Assembly: GCF_001182725.1 (NCBI RefSeq)
Contig: NZ_CWHU01000005.1
Coordinates: 1,162,271-1,226,270, forward strand
Direction of reading: 5' to 3'
Source of the DNA: Anaerococcus jeddahensis
GTDB taxonomy: Bacteria; Bacillota; Clostridia; Tissierellales; Peptoniphilaceae
DNA length: 64,000 nucleotides
Each line of letters begins with the position of its first letter. Within the stretch, counting starts at the first letter, position 1. The notes below the pieces were generated by a model that was not told the DNA's origin, did no database searches, and was given only the letters and a program-made list of their open reading frames with translations. The translations under genes were made by a program, and so were the position numbers. Below are positions 31,203-39,205 of this stretch, one piece after another.

Positions 31203-31236
31203 AAGAAAAGGGAAGCTAATAAAATATTAGCTTCCC
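31203..31236 (-). terminator. Intrinsic terminator in the purH leader (attenuator candidate)
   Basis: GGGAAGCTAAT pairs perfectly with ATTAGCTTCCC around a 5-nt loop, and TTTTCTT follows on the minus strand. The stop codon of the leader ORF lies inside the stem. It lies about 50 bp ahead of purH with no clear promoter between them. Confidence 0.75.
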
Positions 31237-31368
31237 TTGATAAGACATTAAACCATTCATAGACAAAATTGGGCATAGAAATCCAAAGACATATCTAAGT
31301 CTTTCAATTTTTTTCATAGATAAAATTGTATTTACAAATTTATTAATTTTAAAAATAAATCTCATCAT
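31216..31368 (-). CDS. Small 50-residue ORF in the purH leader, function unknown
   Basis: A 50-codon ORF too short for routine gene calling, starting at the first of two adjacent ATGs (31368, alternative 31365). A strong GGGGGAA ribosome site lies 5 nt upstream and a TATGAT -10 (31395-31400) further up. The product is basic and partly hydrophobic: it starts MMRFIFKINKFVNT, has a middle MKKIERLRYVFGFLCPILSM, and ends GKLIFY. Its stop codon falls within the 5' side of the terminator stem, so a ribosome finishing it would stop the stem from folding. That geometry suggests a leader peptide for transcription attenuation of purH-purL-guaB. A free-standing small protein is the alternative. No family recognised. 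Confidence 0.5.
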   Translation of the reverse strand: MMRFIFKINKFVNTILSMKKIERLRYVFGFLCPILSMNGLMSYQGKLIFY

Positions 31369-31465
31369 TAATTCCCCCAAATGAATGTAAAATAATCATA
31401 CCATAGTTTTTTAAAAATTAAAGATGTATTTTTATTTTTTTCTAATTTGTATATTTACAAAAAAA

Positions 31466-31930
31466 TTAACTCTTCTTACTTTTTTTTCTCAATTTTTTAA
31501 AAAAACTTTGTAAAATTTCTAGACTTTCATCTTGCATTAATCCAAATTCTGCATCTAGGAAATGTAATTGGCTTCTATCTCCCGTGATATTTGTATTTGA
31601 TCCGCAAGCTCCTCTTTTTACATCGGCAAGGGCAATTACTAATCTTTTGATTCTAGAATTTATTATTGCTCCTGCGCACATTGAACAAGGCTCCATTGTT
31701 ACATACATGGTGCAATCTTCTAACCTAAAATCTCCAATGTATTTGCTCGCCTGATCAATTGCAAGAATTTCTGCATGCTTAAGAGCAGATTTTCCCTTGT
31801 AAGTATAGTTGTGGCTTCTGGCAATTATTTTTTCATTCTTTACTATCACACAGCCTATGGGAACTTCTTCTTCAAGCCTTGCAAGTTTTGCCTCGTTTAT
31901 TGCTTCTCTCATATAAAAATAATCGTCCAT
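31466..31930 (-). CDS. tadA: tRNA-specific adenosine deaminase
   Basis: About 154 residues. It converts the wobble adenosine of tRNA-Arg(ACG) to inosine, and that tRNA is encoded at 61844-61920. Zinc/catalytic motifs are HAE (in ALKHAEILAID) and PCSMCAG. The ATG at 31930 follows a GAAAGGAAA site; the longer frame to 32032 would run into the tRNA-Arg gene and is rejected. A Lys-rich C-terminus is typical. It lies just downstream of tRNA-Arg(CCT). Confidence 0.93.
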   Translation of the reverse strand: MDDYFYMREAINEAKLARLEEEVPIGCVIVKNEKIIARSHNYTYKGKSALKHAEILAIDQASKYIGDFRLEDCTMYVTMEPCSMCAGAIINSRIKRLVIALADVKRGACGSNTNITGDRSQLHFLDAEFGLMQDESLEILQSFFKKLRKKSKKS

Positions 31931-31999
31931 ATTTTTCCTTTCATTTTTAAAATATAAAAAAAGACTATTGCTAATTTTATTTTGCAATAGCCTTATATT

Positions 32000-32076
32000 T
32001 GGCGTCCTGAAGAGGATTCGAACCTCCGACACCCGCCTTAGGAGGGCGGTGCTCTATCCAGCTGAGCTACCAGGAC
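32000..32076 (-). tRNA. tRNA-Arg (anticodon CCT)
   Basis: A 77-nt cloverleaf with encoded CCA: acceptor GTCCTGG, anticodon loop CTCCTAA in a CCGCC/GGCGG stem, T-loop TTCGAAT. A TATAAT lies about 10 bp upstream (32085-32090). tRNA reading AGG arginine codons. Confidence 0.97.
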
Positions 32077-32093
32077 CTACTCCAACATTATAG

Positions 32094-32127
32094 CAAAAAA
32101 GATAGAAAAAGTAAAACTTTTTCTATC
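32094..32127 (-). terminator. Terminator of the DacA-type gene
   Basis: GATAGAAAAAGT pairs with ACTTTTTCTATC around a 3-nt loop. TTTTTT follows on the minus strand. The stem overlaps the gene's stop codon. Confidence 0.85.
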
Positions 32128-33349
32128 TTGCTATTAGGCATTCTACTAAAAAATTGCAAGCATCTGTGATTGTTCTTTTTATTTTTGTAAAAGTTGATGC
32201 TTTTTCTTGGTCCTTTTTGCTAATTAAATTTACTTGGTAAGATTTATCTTTATAACTAATGTAAGATTTTCCTAGAACATCGCCTTTTTTGATTGGTGCT
32301 TTAATATTCTTATTTATTATTGTTTTTACACTTGGCATTTCCTTATCTTTAGTTATAAATCCAACATTTTTATCTGGATATAATTCTACATAGCCTTCTT
32401 TAACTGAATTTACTTTTATTGAATCGCTTGGAAGATTTGTATCTGCAAGTTTTTTGTAATTAAAATATCTTGATACATAATAAATCAAATCTATCATGGC
32501 TGAATTTCTAAATTCATTATCTTCAGCTCCCATTACAATTCCTATTGCCCTAAATTCATTTTTTGGATCAAATTTATTCATGTCGATTGTTGTTGTAAGA
32601 CAATGACCAGCTTCTTCAGTAGTTCCAGTTTTTAATCCATCTACACCCTTTACTTCATCTTTTAAAGGAATTGTTGATTTTTTGTTGATATTTTTTTCAT
32701 TATCATTAATTCCATCAAGCTTTGTATATTCTAAAATATCTGGATATTTTTCAAGAATTATCCTTGTTAGCTCAAATAAATCTTTGGCTGATGATGAATT
32801 TTGTTTACCATTTTCAGTATTTATACCTGATGCGTTGTAATAGCTTTGGCTTTTTAATTTTAATTCTTGGGCCTTTTTGTTCATTTCCTTGGCAAAATCA
32901 TCTTCACTTCCTGAAATTTTACTTGCCAAAAGATTTGCACAGTCATTTCCACTTACAACCATAAGGCCTGTTATTAATTCCTTTACTGTATAACTTTCAC
33001 CTTCTTTAATTCCCATTGAAGAATATTCAGGTCCAGTTAAACTTTCCGCTTCTTTTGTACCCTTTACTTTTGTATCATAGGAAATTTTTCCACTATCAAT
33101 GGCTTCTCTTGTTAGTAAAAAAGTCATAAGCTTACTCATTGAAGCAATTGGATAAGCCTTATCGGCATTTTTTTGGTAAAAAATATCTCCACTTTCCTGA
33201 TTTCCTATAAGATAAGCCTTAACATATTGGTCGGCTCCAACAATATTATCTCCTTCTTTTGCAACTGTATCGTCTGCAAAAGATAAAAGAGGAGAAAATA
33301 CAAATAAAAAAGCCAAGGCAAATATAAAAAATTTATTGCTTTTTTTCAT
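32123..33349 (-). CDS. D-alanyl-D-alanine carboxypeptidase, DacA/DacF (PBP5) family
   Basis: A 408-residue secreted serine peptidase (S11). The signal peptide covers residues 1-25. Active-site motifs are SMSK (~70), SGN (in VVSGNDCAN, ~133) and KTG (in DGLKTGTTEEAGH, ~240). A C-terminal beta domain and short amphipathic tail follow. It removes terminal D-Ala from peptidoglycan pentapeptides. An AGGAG site precedes the ATG. It lies 8 bp behind the ANT(6)-like gene, suggesting co-transcription. It is the second carboxypeptidase in the window, unrelated in fold to the VanY-type one. Confidence 0.93.
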   Translation of the reverse strand: MKKSNKFFIFALAFLFVFSPLLSFADDTVAKEGDNIVGADQYVKAYLIGNQESGDIFYQKNADKAYPIASMSKLMTFLLTREAIDSGKISYDTKVKGTKEAESLTGPEYSSMGIKEGESYTVKELITGLMVVSGNDCANLLASKISGSEDDFAKEMNKKAQELKLKSQSYYNASGINTENGKQNSSSAKDLFELTRIILEKYPDILEYTKLDGINDNEKNINKKSTIPLKDEVKGVDGLKTGTTEEAGHCLTTTIDMNKFDPKNEFRAIGIVMGAEDNEFRNSAMIDLIYYVSRYFNYKKLADTNLPSDSIKVNSVKEGYVELYPDKNVGFITKDKEMPSVKTIINKNIKAPIKKGDVLGKSYISYKDKSYQVNLISKKDQEKASTFTKIKRTITDACNFLVECLIAR

Positions 33350-33357
33350 GCATACTC

Positions 33358-34191
33358 CTAAACTTGTAATGATTCCATTTTTTTGAAATTCTTTCTCAAA
33401 AGTTTCAATGTATAAACATCGTCTTTTTTGGGATAAGAAAATTCAAATTTTTCAGCTAATTTCATCCCAACTTTTCTAAATAATTGACAAGATGCAAAAA
33501 TTGAACTATAAAAATCCATAATATCATTTGACCTAAAAGTTAAAATCAATTCTTCTTTAAGATCTGCTTCCAAGGTATGGATAAAGTTTTTGCCACTTTC
33601 ACCTGCATCCATTCCCTGGTTAAATTTATCGATAATATACCAATTAAGCAATTTAAAAAGCTCATCTCTCATAGCTTGCATCTTAAATCCAGCACTTATA
33701 ATATCCCTTGACAATAAATTAAATGAAACATCCAAAGCAAGAGAAAAAAAGTTTTTGCCACATTCATCAAATTCAAATTCCCTTGGGAGCTTAAAAACAA
33801 GATTAGCCTCTGCCACTTCTTCTTTAAGATTCATTTCATCACAAACAAATTCAATATTTCCAGGACAAAGTTTTATAAATTCACCCGCCCTATCTTCAGC
33901 AAGAATATTTATGGAAATTTTTGTTGAATCATTAGCGTATATCTCAAATTTTGTAAATTGTTGATTCTTTTTATCAAAATCAAAAGAATCTTTTTTCTTA
34001 TTAATTATTGCATAATCATCAAAAACTTTTTCTAAATCATCTTTAATTTTTGAAATTATAATTTCAGAAAAAACAGCGTAAACATTTGCAAAATGTTCAT
34101 TATTATTTTCTTCTTTTATGAAAAAAATAGCCTTGACCTTGTCATTTGATTTAGAATAATCTTTAAATTTTTCTATAATATAACTTTTCAT
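33358..34191 (-). CDS. ANT(6)/AadK-like protein lacking nucleotidyltransferase catalytic residues
   Basis: About 277 residues. The C-terminal half matches streptomycin 6-adenylyltransferases (AadK) closely: REFEFDECGKNFFSLALDV, then LLNWYIIDKFN (~190) and a FASCQLFRKVGMKLAEKF block (~250). The N-terminal half has lost the enzyme's signatures. Where AadK has the GSR-x-N loop this protein has IKEENNN. The D-x-D pair is replaced by FANV, and the third Asp (LDLTLIP) by Ser in ISINILA. Catalysis as a nucleotidyltransferase is therefore unlikely, and a regulatory or binding role is possible. ATG 34191 is favoured over the GTG two codons upstream because of ribosome-site spacing. It is probably co-transcribed with the DacA-type gene. 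Confidence 0.65.
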   Translation of the reverse strand: MKSYIIEKFKDYSKSNDKVKAIFFIKEENNNEHFANVYAVFSEIIISKIKDDLEKVFDDYAIINKKKDSFDFDKKNQQFTKFEIYANDSTKISINILAEDRAGEFIKLCPGNIEFVCDEMNLKEEVAEANLVFKLPREFEFDECGKNFFSLALDVSFNLLSRDIISAGFKMQAMRDELFKLLNWYIIDKFNQGMDAGESGKNFIHTLEADLKEELILTFRSNDIMDFYSSIFASCQLFRKVGMKLAEKFEFSYPKKDDVYTLKLLRKNFKKMESLQV

Positions 34192-34266
34192 AACCACATC
34201 TTTCTCTTAAACAAATATTAGTCTTATACACTAATTTTACCACAAATATCAAATCTTTATAAGAAA

Positions 34267-34848
34267 TTAATTCTCATAAGCTTTTAAAAAATCTTTCAAA
34301 ACTTGTGCACTCATTCCCCAAATTACAGGTTTTGTATTATAAAAATAAAAATTGTGATATCTTTGCCAAAAATTATAATTCTTCCCATTTGGAATTTTTT
34401 CAAAAGGAAAATCATCTGGCAAATCCATCTTAAGCTTTGCCCTGTATTTTTCTGGCGGATTATTTTTCAAATAATCAATAGAAACTGTAAAAATAGAATC
34501 AACTTCCATATTGTAAGAAATATTTTCAAAATCTTTATTAATCCTTCCATAATATGCTTTAATAATCCTATTTGAAGAAGATAAAATCATAGAAGAATAA
34601 TCTACCAAAGAAATATCCTTCTCATCTAAATTCAACTCTTCCCTACATTCCCTAATAGCTGCCATTTCAAAATTTTCGCCTTCATGAAGCCCTCCACCAG
34701 GAAAAGAAACTTCCCCAGCTTGCGAAACAATATTGCTTCTAACCTCAAACAAAATATGGTCTTTGCCGTTAATATTTATTATAGGAATAAAAACTGCATA
34801 TTTTGATAATTTTTTATAAAATTCGTCATCAACTTGTAAATTTTTCAT
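34267..34848 (-). CDS. NUDIX hydrolase, CoA pyrophosphatase-like
   Basis: A 193-residue protein with a complete Nudix box GGGLHEGENFEMAAIRECREEL (GGG at ~48, REECxEEL pattern), preceded by VSQAGEVSFPG, which resembles the UPF0035/NudL signature of CoA pyrophosphatases. These cleave CoA or acyl-CoA to 4'-phosphopantetheine and 3',5'-ADP. The start has an AGGAGAA site. It is divergent from mscL. The substrate is inferred from the extended motif. Confidence 0.8.
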   Translation of the reverse strand: MKNLQVDDEFYKKLSKYAVFIPIININGKDHILFEVRSNIVSQAGEVSFPGGGLHEGENFEMAAIRECREELNLDEKDISLVDYSSMILSSSNRIIKAYYGRINKDFENISYNMEVDSIFTVSIDYLKNNPPEKYRAKLKMDLPDDFPFEKIPNGKNYNFWQRYHNFYFYNTKPVIWGMSAQVLKDFLKAYEN

Positions 34849-34978
34849 AACTTCTCCTAATATATTTTCACATATACTCTTATAATTATTATACTGTTTT
34901 AAAAATATTTTCTAATTATGCAATTTTCATAGAAAAAATGGGTATAAAAAAAAAGGAAATGAAGAAAAAGGAGTTATT

Positions 34979-35386
34979 ATGTGGAAAGAATTTAAAGAAT
35001 TTATATCAAAAGGAAATGTAATTGACATGGCAATAGGTCTTGTAATGGGATCTGCTTTTACTGCAATTGTAAAAGCAGTTGTAGATGGAATTTTAATGCC
35101 AATTATTTCAGGACTTACAGCAGGAGTCGATTACGAAGACTTAACTATTAATTTTTTCGGATCAAAATTATTAATAGGTAGTGTAATTAATGCTATTATA
35201 ACATTTTTAATTATTTCATTATTTTTATTTATAATTGTTAAAACACTAAATAAGGCAAAAAAAGAAGAAGTTGTAGAAGAGACAACAAAAATTTGTCCTC
35301 ACTGTAAAAGTGAAATAGACATTAAAGCAACAAGATGTCCTAACTGTACATCAAAGCTTGAAGGATTTTCTGAAGAAATTAAATAA
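34979..35386 (+). CDS. mscL: Large-conductance mechanosensitive channel MscL with C-terminal zinc ribbon
   Basis: A 135-residue protein. The N-terminal helix and pore helix TM1 (FISKGNVIDMAIGLVMGSAF) are highly conserved. TM2 (NAIITFLIISLFLFIIVKTLN) ends at ~98. In place of the usual C-terminal helical bundle there is a CPHC...CPNC zinc ribbon (CPHCKSEIDIKATRCPNC, ~106-123). MscL opens under membrane tension to release solutes on osmotic downshock. A zinc-ribbon tail is an accessory feature whose job is unknown. An AAGGAG site precedes the ATG. Followed by terminator-embedded element copy 2. Confidence 0.93.
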   Translation: MWKEFKEFISKGNVIDMAIGLVMGSAFTAIVKAVVDGILMPIISGLTAGVDYEDLTINFFGSKLLIGSVINAIITFLIISLFLFIIVKTLNKAKKEEVVEETTKICPHCKSEIDIKATRCPNCTSKLEGFSEEIK

Positions 35387-35400
35387 TTTTTAAAAAAATA

Positions 35401-35698
35401 AAGCAGGCTTAAGAGCCTGCTCAATCTGTTGACAAAGTATGAATGTATAAAATATTTTATTTTAAAATAAAAATTAATCTACGTACCATCTCGACTAGAT
35501 TATTGTGCCTTGATTTGGCACAATCATCCCTAAAACTAAGTGCGAAAGCACGAAAAAGTTTGCGAAGCAAACGTGTTTTAGTGTGAGTGGAACGAACGCA
35601 CGGAGAGATCTCATGAGATTTCTCAACTCACTACGTTCGCTCGAAATGAGCAATTTTTAGTTTATCGACAAACTATGCAGGACTTAAGCCTGCTTTTT
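35401..35698. repeat. Terminator-embedded structured element, copy 2
   Basis: A ~298-bp element between convergent mscL and topA. The outer arms, left AAGCAGGCTTAAGAGCCTGC and right GCAGGACTTAAGCCTGCTT, form an inverted repeat and each can also fold alone. Inside are TGTTGACAAAGT (35427-35438, shared with copy 1), ATTGTGCC/GGCACAAT, GTGC-gaaa-GCAC, GTTTGC/GCAAAC enclosed by CTAAAAC/GTTTTAG, GAGAGATCTC/GAGATTTCTC, and a CGAACG/CGTTCG pairing. It ends with the self-complementary AGTTTATCGACAAACT. No ORF. The density of nested stems suggests a structured transcript or a mobile repeat. TTTTT follows the right arm, so it still terminates mscL. Confidence 0.75.
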
Positions 35699-35710
35699 CT
35701 ATAGAAAATT

Positions 35711-37768
35711 TTATCTTCTTTTTTCCTTAACATAATCACAAGAATTACATTTTATTTCATCAGTTGACCTATTTTTTTTGTGGACTAAAAGGTCTCCGCA
35801 TTTTGGGCATTTTTCTCCTGTTGGTGGATCCCATGTTGCGTAATCACATTTTGGAAAATTTGAACATCCATAAAATCTTTTGCCTCTTTTTGAAACTTTT
35901 TCTATAATTTCTCCATCATTACATTCTGGACATTTTACTCCAGTTGTTTTTACTATTGATTTTGTAAAATCGCAATCTGGGAAATTTGTACATCCAATAA
36001 ATTTTCCATTTCTTCCATGTTTTACTGCAAGAGGATGGCCACATTTTGGACATTTTTCATCCAAAATTTTATCTTTTACCTTATAATCTGTTGTATCTTT
36101 TGAAACTTGTTTTAAATCTTTTTCAAATCCCTTATAAAAAGATTTTAAAACATCCTTCCAATAAACTTCATCTTGGGCGATTTTATCTAGCTCATCTTCC
36201 ATTTTCGCTGTAAATTCTACATTTATTATATCGTCAAAACTTTCTTGTAAAAAATCATTTACTCTTATTCCAAGTTTGGTTGGAAGAATTTTTCTTTGTT
36301 CAAATTCTACATAATTTCTTGAAATAATTGAAGCGATGGTTGATGAATAAGTTGATGGTCTTCCTATTCCATATTCTTCCAAAGTTTTTACAAGACTTGC
36401 CTCAGTATAATTTGCTGGTGGCTTTGTGAAATGTTGGTCTTTTATAATTTCAAGGGCTTTTATAATATCTCCCTTTTTTAAATCTGGTAGGATATTTTCA
36501 TTTTCTTTTGCATTTGAAACTTTCATAAATCCATCAAACAAGGTTATTTTTCCATTTGTTTTAAAAATCACCCCGTTTGTATCAAAAGAAATTGACGTTG
36601 ACAAATATTCATAATCTGTCATCTGACTTGCTACAACTCTTGTCCAAATCAACTTGTAAAGTTTATATTGTTGGTCTGTCAAATATTCTTTTACACTGAT
36701 TGGATCATTGTAAATTGAAGTTGGTCTGATTGCTTCGTGGGCATCTTGGCTTGTTTTTGCTTTTTTGGAATATGATTTTCCCTTTGAAGCGTATTTTTCT
36801 CCAAATTTTTCCTTAATATAAGATAAACTTTCTCCAATAATTTCATTTGAAAGTCTTGTGGCGTCAGTTCTCATATAAGTTATAAGACCAACCCTTCCCT
36901 TTTGTCCAAGGTCAATTCCTTCAAAGAGTTGTTGGGCAAGTGCCATGGTATATTTGGTTGAGAATCCTAATTTATTTGAAGCATCTTGTTGAAGAGTTGA
37001 AGTTGTGTAAGGCTTTTGAGCCTTTCTTTTCTTTTTTGTTTTTTGAATATCAATAACTTCAAACTTATCCTTATCAATCCTATTTAGGATTTTTTCTGCC
37101 CCATTTTCATTTGAAATTTTCATTTTTTTGGATTTTGATCCATAAAATTCAGATTCAAATTCAATTTTACTTTCCTTGTGTTTAGCAGTAATTGTCCAAT
37201 ATTCTTCAGGCACAAAAGAATCAATTTCTCTTTGCTTATCAACAATTAATTTTAAAGCAACTGATTGGACCCTACCTGCAGAAAGACCAGATTTTACTCT
37301 TTTCCACAAAATTGGTGAAATTTCATAACCTACAATCCTATCCATAACCCTTCTTGCTTGTTGGCTATCAACCAAATTTTGGTCGATTTTTCTTGGATTT
37401 TTAATAGCATTTTTTACATTATTTTTTGTTATCTCGTGAAATTCTACCCTATTTAATTCATTTTCATCAAGTCCCAAAAGATATTGTAAATGCCAGCTTA
37501 TAGCTTCACCTTCCCTATCAGGGTCTGTTGCAAGAAAAACTTTATCCACGCTTTCAGCTTCTTTTTTTAAAGCATTTATTGTTTTTGCCTTTCCACGAAC
37601 TTTTATATATTTTGGTTCAAAATTATTTTCTATATCCACTCCAAGTTTTGACTTTGGCAAATCCCTAAGATGACCATAGGTTGCTCTTACCTTATAATTT
37701 GAGCCCAACATCCTAGTGATTGACTTAGCCTTGGTTGGAGATTCTACTATTACTAAATTTTTTGCCAT
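35711..37768 (-). CDS. topA: DNA topoisomerase I
   Basis: A 685-residue type IA topoisomerase that relaxes negative supercoils. The N-terminal Toprim domain has LVIVESPTKAKSI and DPDREGEAISWH (~80). The active-site Tyr is in GLITYMRTDATR (~295). Three C-terminal four-Cys zinc modules follow (starting about residues 573, 618 and 659; CPKCGHPL, CPECNDGE, CPKCGDLL). Last gene of rbgA-rnhB-yraN-dprA-topA, abutting dprA with no gap. Confidence 0.97.
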   Translation of the reverse strand: MAKNLVIVESPTKAKSITRMLGSNYKVRATYGHLRDLPKSKLGVDIENNFEPKYIKVRGKAKTINALKKEAESVDKVFLATDPDREGEAISWHLQYLLGLDENELNRVEFHEITKNNVKNAIKNPRKIDQNLVDSQQARRVMDRIVGYEISPILWKRVKSGLSAGRVQSVALKLIVDKQREIDSFVPEEYWTITAKHKESKIEFESEFYGSKSKKMKISNENGAEKILNRIDKDKFEVIDIQKTKKKRKAQKPYTTSTLQQDASNKLGFSTKYTMALAQQLFEGIDLGQKGRVGLITYMRTDATRLSNEIIGESLSYIKEKFGEKYASKGKSYSKKAKTSQDAHEAIRPTSIYNDPISVKEYLTDQQYKLYKLIWTRVVASQMTDYEYLSTSISFDTNGVIFKTNGKITLFDGFMKVSNAKENENILPDLKKGDIIKALEIIKDQHFTKPPANYTEASLVKTLEEYGIGRPSTYSSTIASIISRNYVEFEQRKILPTKLGIRVNDFLQESFDDIINVEFTAKMEDELDKIAQDEVYWKDVLKSFYKGFEKDLKQVSKDTTDYKVKDKILDEKCPKCGHPLAVKHGRNGKFIGCTNFPDCDFTKSIVKTTGVKCPECNDGEIIEKVSKRGKRFYGCSNFPKCDYATWDPPTGEKCPKCGDLLVHKKNRSTDEIKCNSCDYVKEKRR

Positions 37769-38848
37769 TTAATCCCCTTTGCTTACGTATTCATTATTTC
37801 CCATATTTTCTATATAATTATTTAATTCCAAAAATATCAAAATGTAATTTACATCCTCAATCGACATAGATAAATTTTGCGAAATCTCATCTGCGCTTGA
37901 AGATGGCTTATCGATTATATACTTTACTACATTTGCAGCATCTTTATCAAGTCCATCAAGATTAATTTTGTTTTTTTTCTTATTTATATTTTTAAAATCT
38001 TCAATTTCATCAATTATATCAGATGCATCCATTACAAGTTTTGAGCCTTCTTGAATTAGTTTATTACAGCCTTTTGAATAAATTGAATTAATATTTCCAG
38101 GAAGACAAAAGACTTCCCTTCCTTGTTCAAGGGCAAAATTTGTTGTAATCATTGTTCCAGATTTCTCCTTTGCTTCAATAACACAAACTCCCTTGCTAAG
38201 TCCTGAAATTATCCTATTTCTTCTTGGAAAATTATAGGCATTTGGTGGAGTTTCTAGTGGAAATTCTGAAATAATTAAGCCTTTTTCCTCAATTTTTTCA
38301 TACAAATATTTATTTGCCTTGGGATAAATTATATCAAGACCTGAACCAATTACCCCAATGGTTTTAATATTATTTTCAAGGCTAACCTTGTGACTAATTG
38401 CATCAATTCCATAGGCAAGACCCGAAACCGTCCTAATATTTGTATCCTTAAATCCTTCAACAATTTTTTTGCAGGCCCATTTACCATAGTCAGTACATTT
38501 TCTTGCCCCTACAAAGGCTATGGCGTTTTTGTCTTCTTTTTCCAAATTTCCCTTGTAATAAAAAAGAGCCGGCCTATCTTCAATATAGGATAAATTTATT
38601 GGATAATTTTCATCAAAAATTGTACAAATTTTATAAGAACCTTTAAAAACTTTTTCCCTATAAGCCTTAAAATCTTCCAAATTTTTCAAAGAAAATATCT
38701 TTTCCTTATTTATCTTAGATAAATTATCAAAAATTTTCCTATCAAGGTCAAAAAAATTGTCCAAATCAAGATTCTCACAAAAATCCAAAATTATTTTGTT
38801 GGATAAATTTATAAAATTAAAATATAATAATAAATCTTTTTTGTCCAT
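37769..38848 (-). CDS. dprA: DNA-processing protein DprA
   Basis: A 359-residue protein that binds single-stranded DNA and loads RecA during natural transformation. The Rossmann-like core shows SGLAYGIDAISHKVSLE (~140), FPRRNRIISGLSKGVCVIEA (~205) and GTMITTNFALEQGREVFCLPG (split around residue 235). A C-terminal winged-helix (DML1-like) region follows at ~290-355. It abuts both yraN and topA. It indicates possible competence, but com genes are not in the window. Confidence 0.95.
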   Translation of the reverse strand: MDKKDLLLYFNFINLSNKIILDFCENLDLDNFFDLDRKIFDNLSKINKEKIFSLKNLEDFKAYREKVFKGSYKICTIFDENYPINLSYIEDRPALFYYKGNLEKEDKNAIAFVGARKCTDYGKWACKKIVEGFKDTNIRTVSGLAYGIDAISHKVSLENNIKTIGVIGSGLDIIYPKANKYLYEKIEEKGLIISEFPLETPPNAYNFPRRNRIISGLSKGVCVIEAKEKSGTMITTNFALEQGREVFCLPGNINSIYSKGCNKLIQEGSKLVMDASDIIDEIEDFKNINKKKNKINLDGLDKDAANVVKYIIDKPSSSADEISQNLSMSIEDVNYILIFLELNNYIENMGNNEYVSKGD

Positions 38849-39205
38849 CTAATCACCAAAAGCGTTTTTTATGTAATGAATTTTTTTATTTTCAAGATAA
38901 ACTTCGCAAACATCAAAAGAAATCAAAAATTCACCCAAATCTTTTTCCATTATATAGACTTGAGCTGTTTTTTTGATTCTTTCTTGTTTATAATAATCAA
39001 CATCCAAAATTCCAGGTTTAAATTGGTCATTTTTCCTAGTTTTAACCTCAACAAAGGTTAAAATATCATCTTTTATACAAATAATATCAATTTCTCCGTA
39101 GGGTTTTAGGAAATTTCTTTCTAAAATTTGATAGCCTTTTTTCTCCAAATATCTTTTTGCTATATCTTCCCCAAAATCTCCTATTGATCTTTTTTTACTT
39201 TTCAT
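38849..39205 (-). CDS. YraN family endonuclease-like protein (UPF0102)
   Basis: A 118-residue protein with the Holliday-junction-resolvase-like (PD-(D/E)XK) pattern: GEDIAKRYLEKKGYQILERN at the start, the acidic GEIDIICIKDDILTFVEVKTR core (~38-57), and VDYYKQERI (~70). Its biological role is not settled; the family often sits between rnhB and dprA, as here. It overlaps rnhB by 4 bp and abuts dprA. Confidence 0.9.
   Translation of the reverse strand: MKSKKRSIGDFGEDIAKRYLEKKGYQILERNFLKPYGEIDIICIKDDILTFVEVKTRKNDQFKPGILDVDYYKQERIKKTAQVYIMEKDLGEFLISFDVCEVYLENKKIHYIKNAFGD

Noticed and set aside
31156..31420. Purine riboswitch ahead of purH
   Set aside because: The conserved three-way-junction words of the purine aptamer are absent; a small ORF with a strong ribosome site and a terminator are seen instead.
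31931..32032. N-terminal extension of TadA
   Set aside because: It would run into tRNA-Arg(CCT) and lacks a ribosome site; the ATG at 31930 has a good one.
34979..35386. Zinc ribbon as a separate gene downstream of MscL
   Set aside because: It is in the same frame with no stop or new start between TM2 and the Cys motifs.
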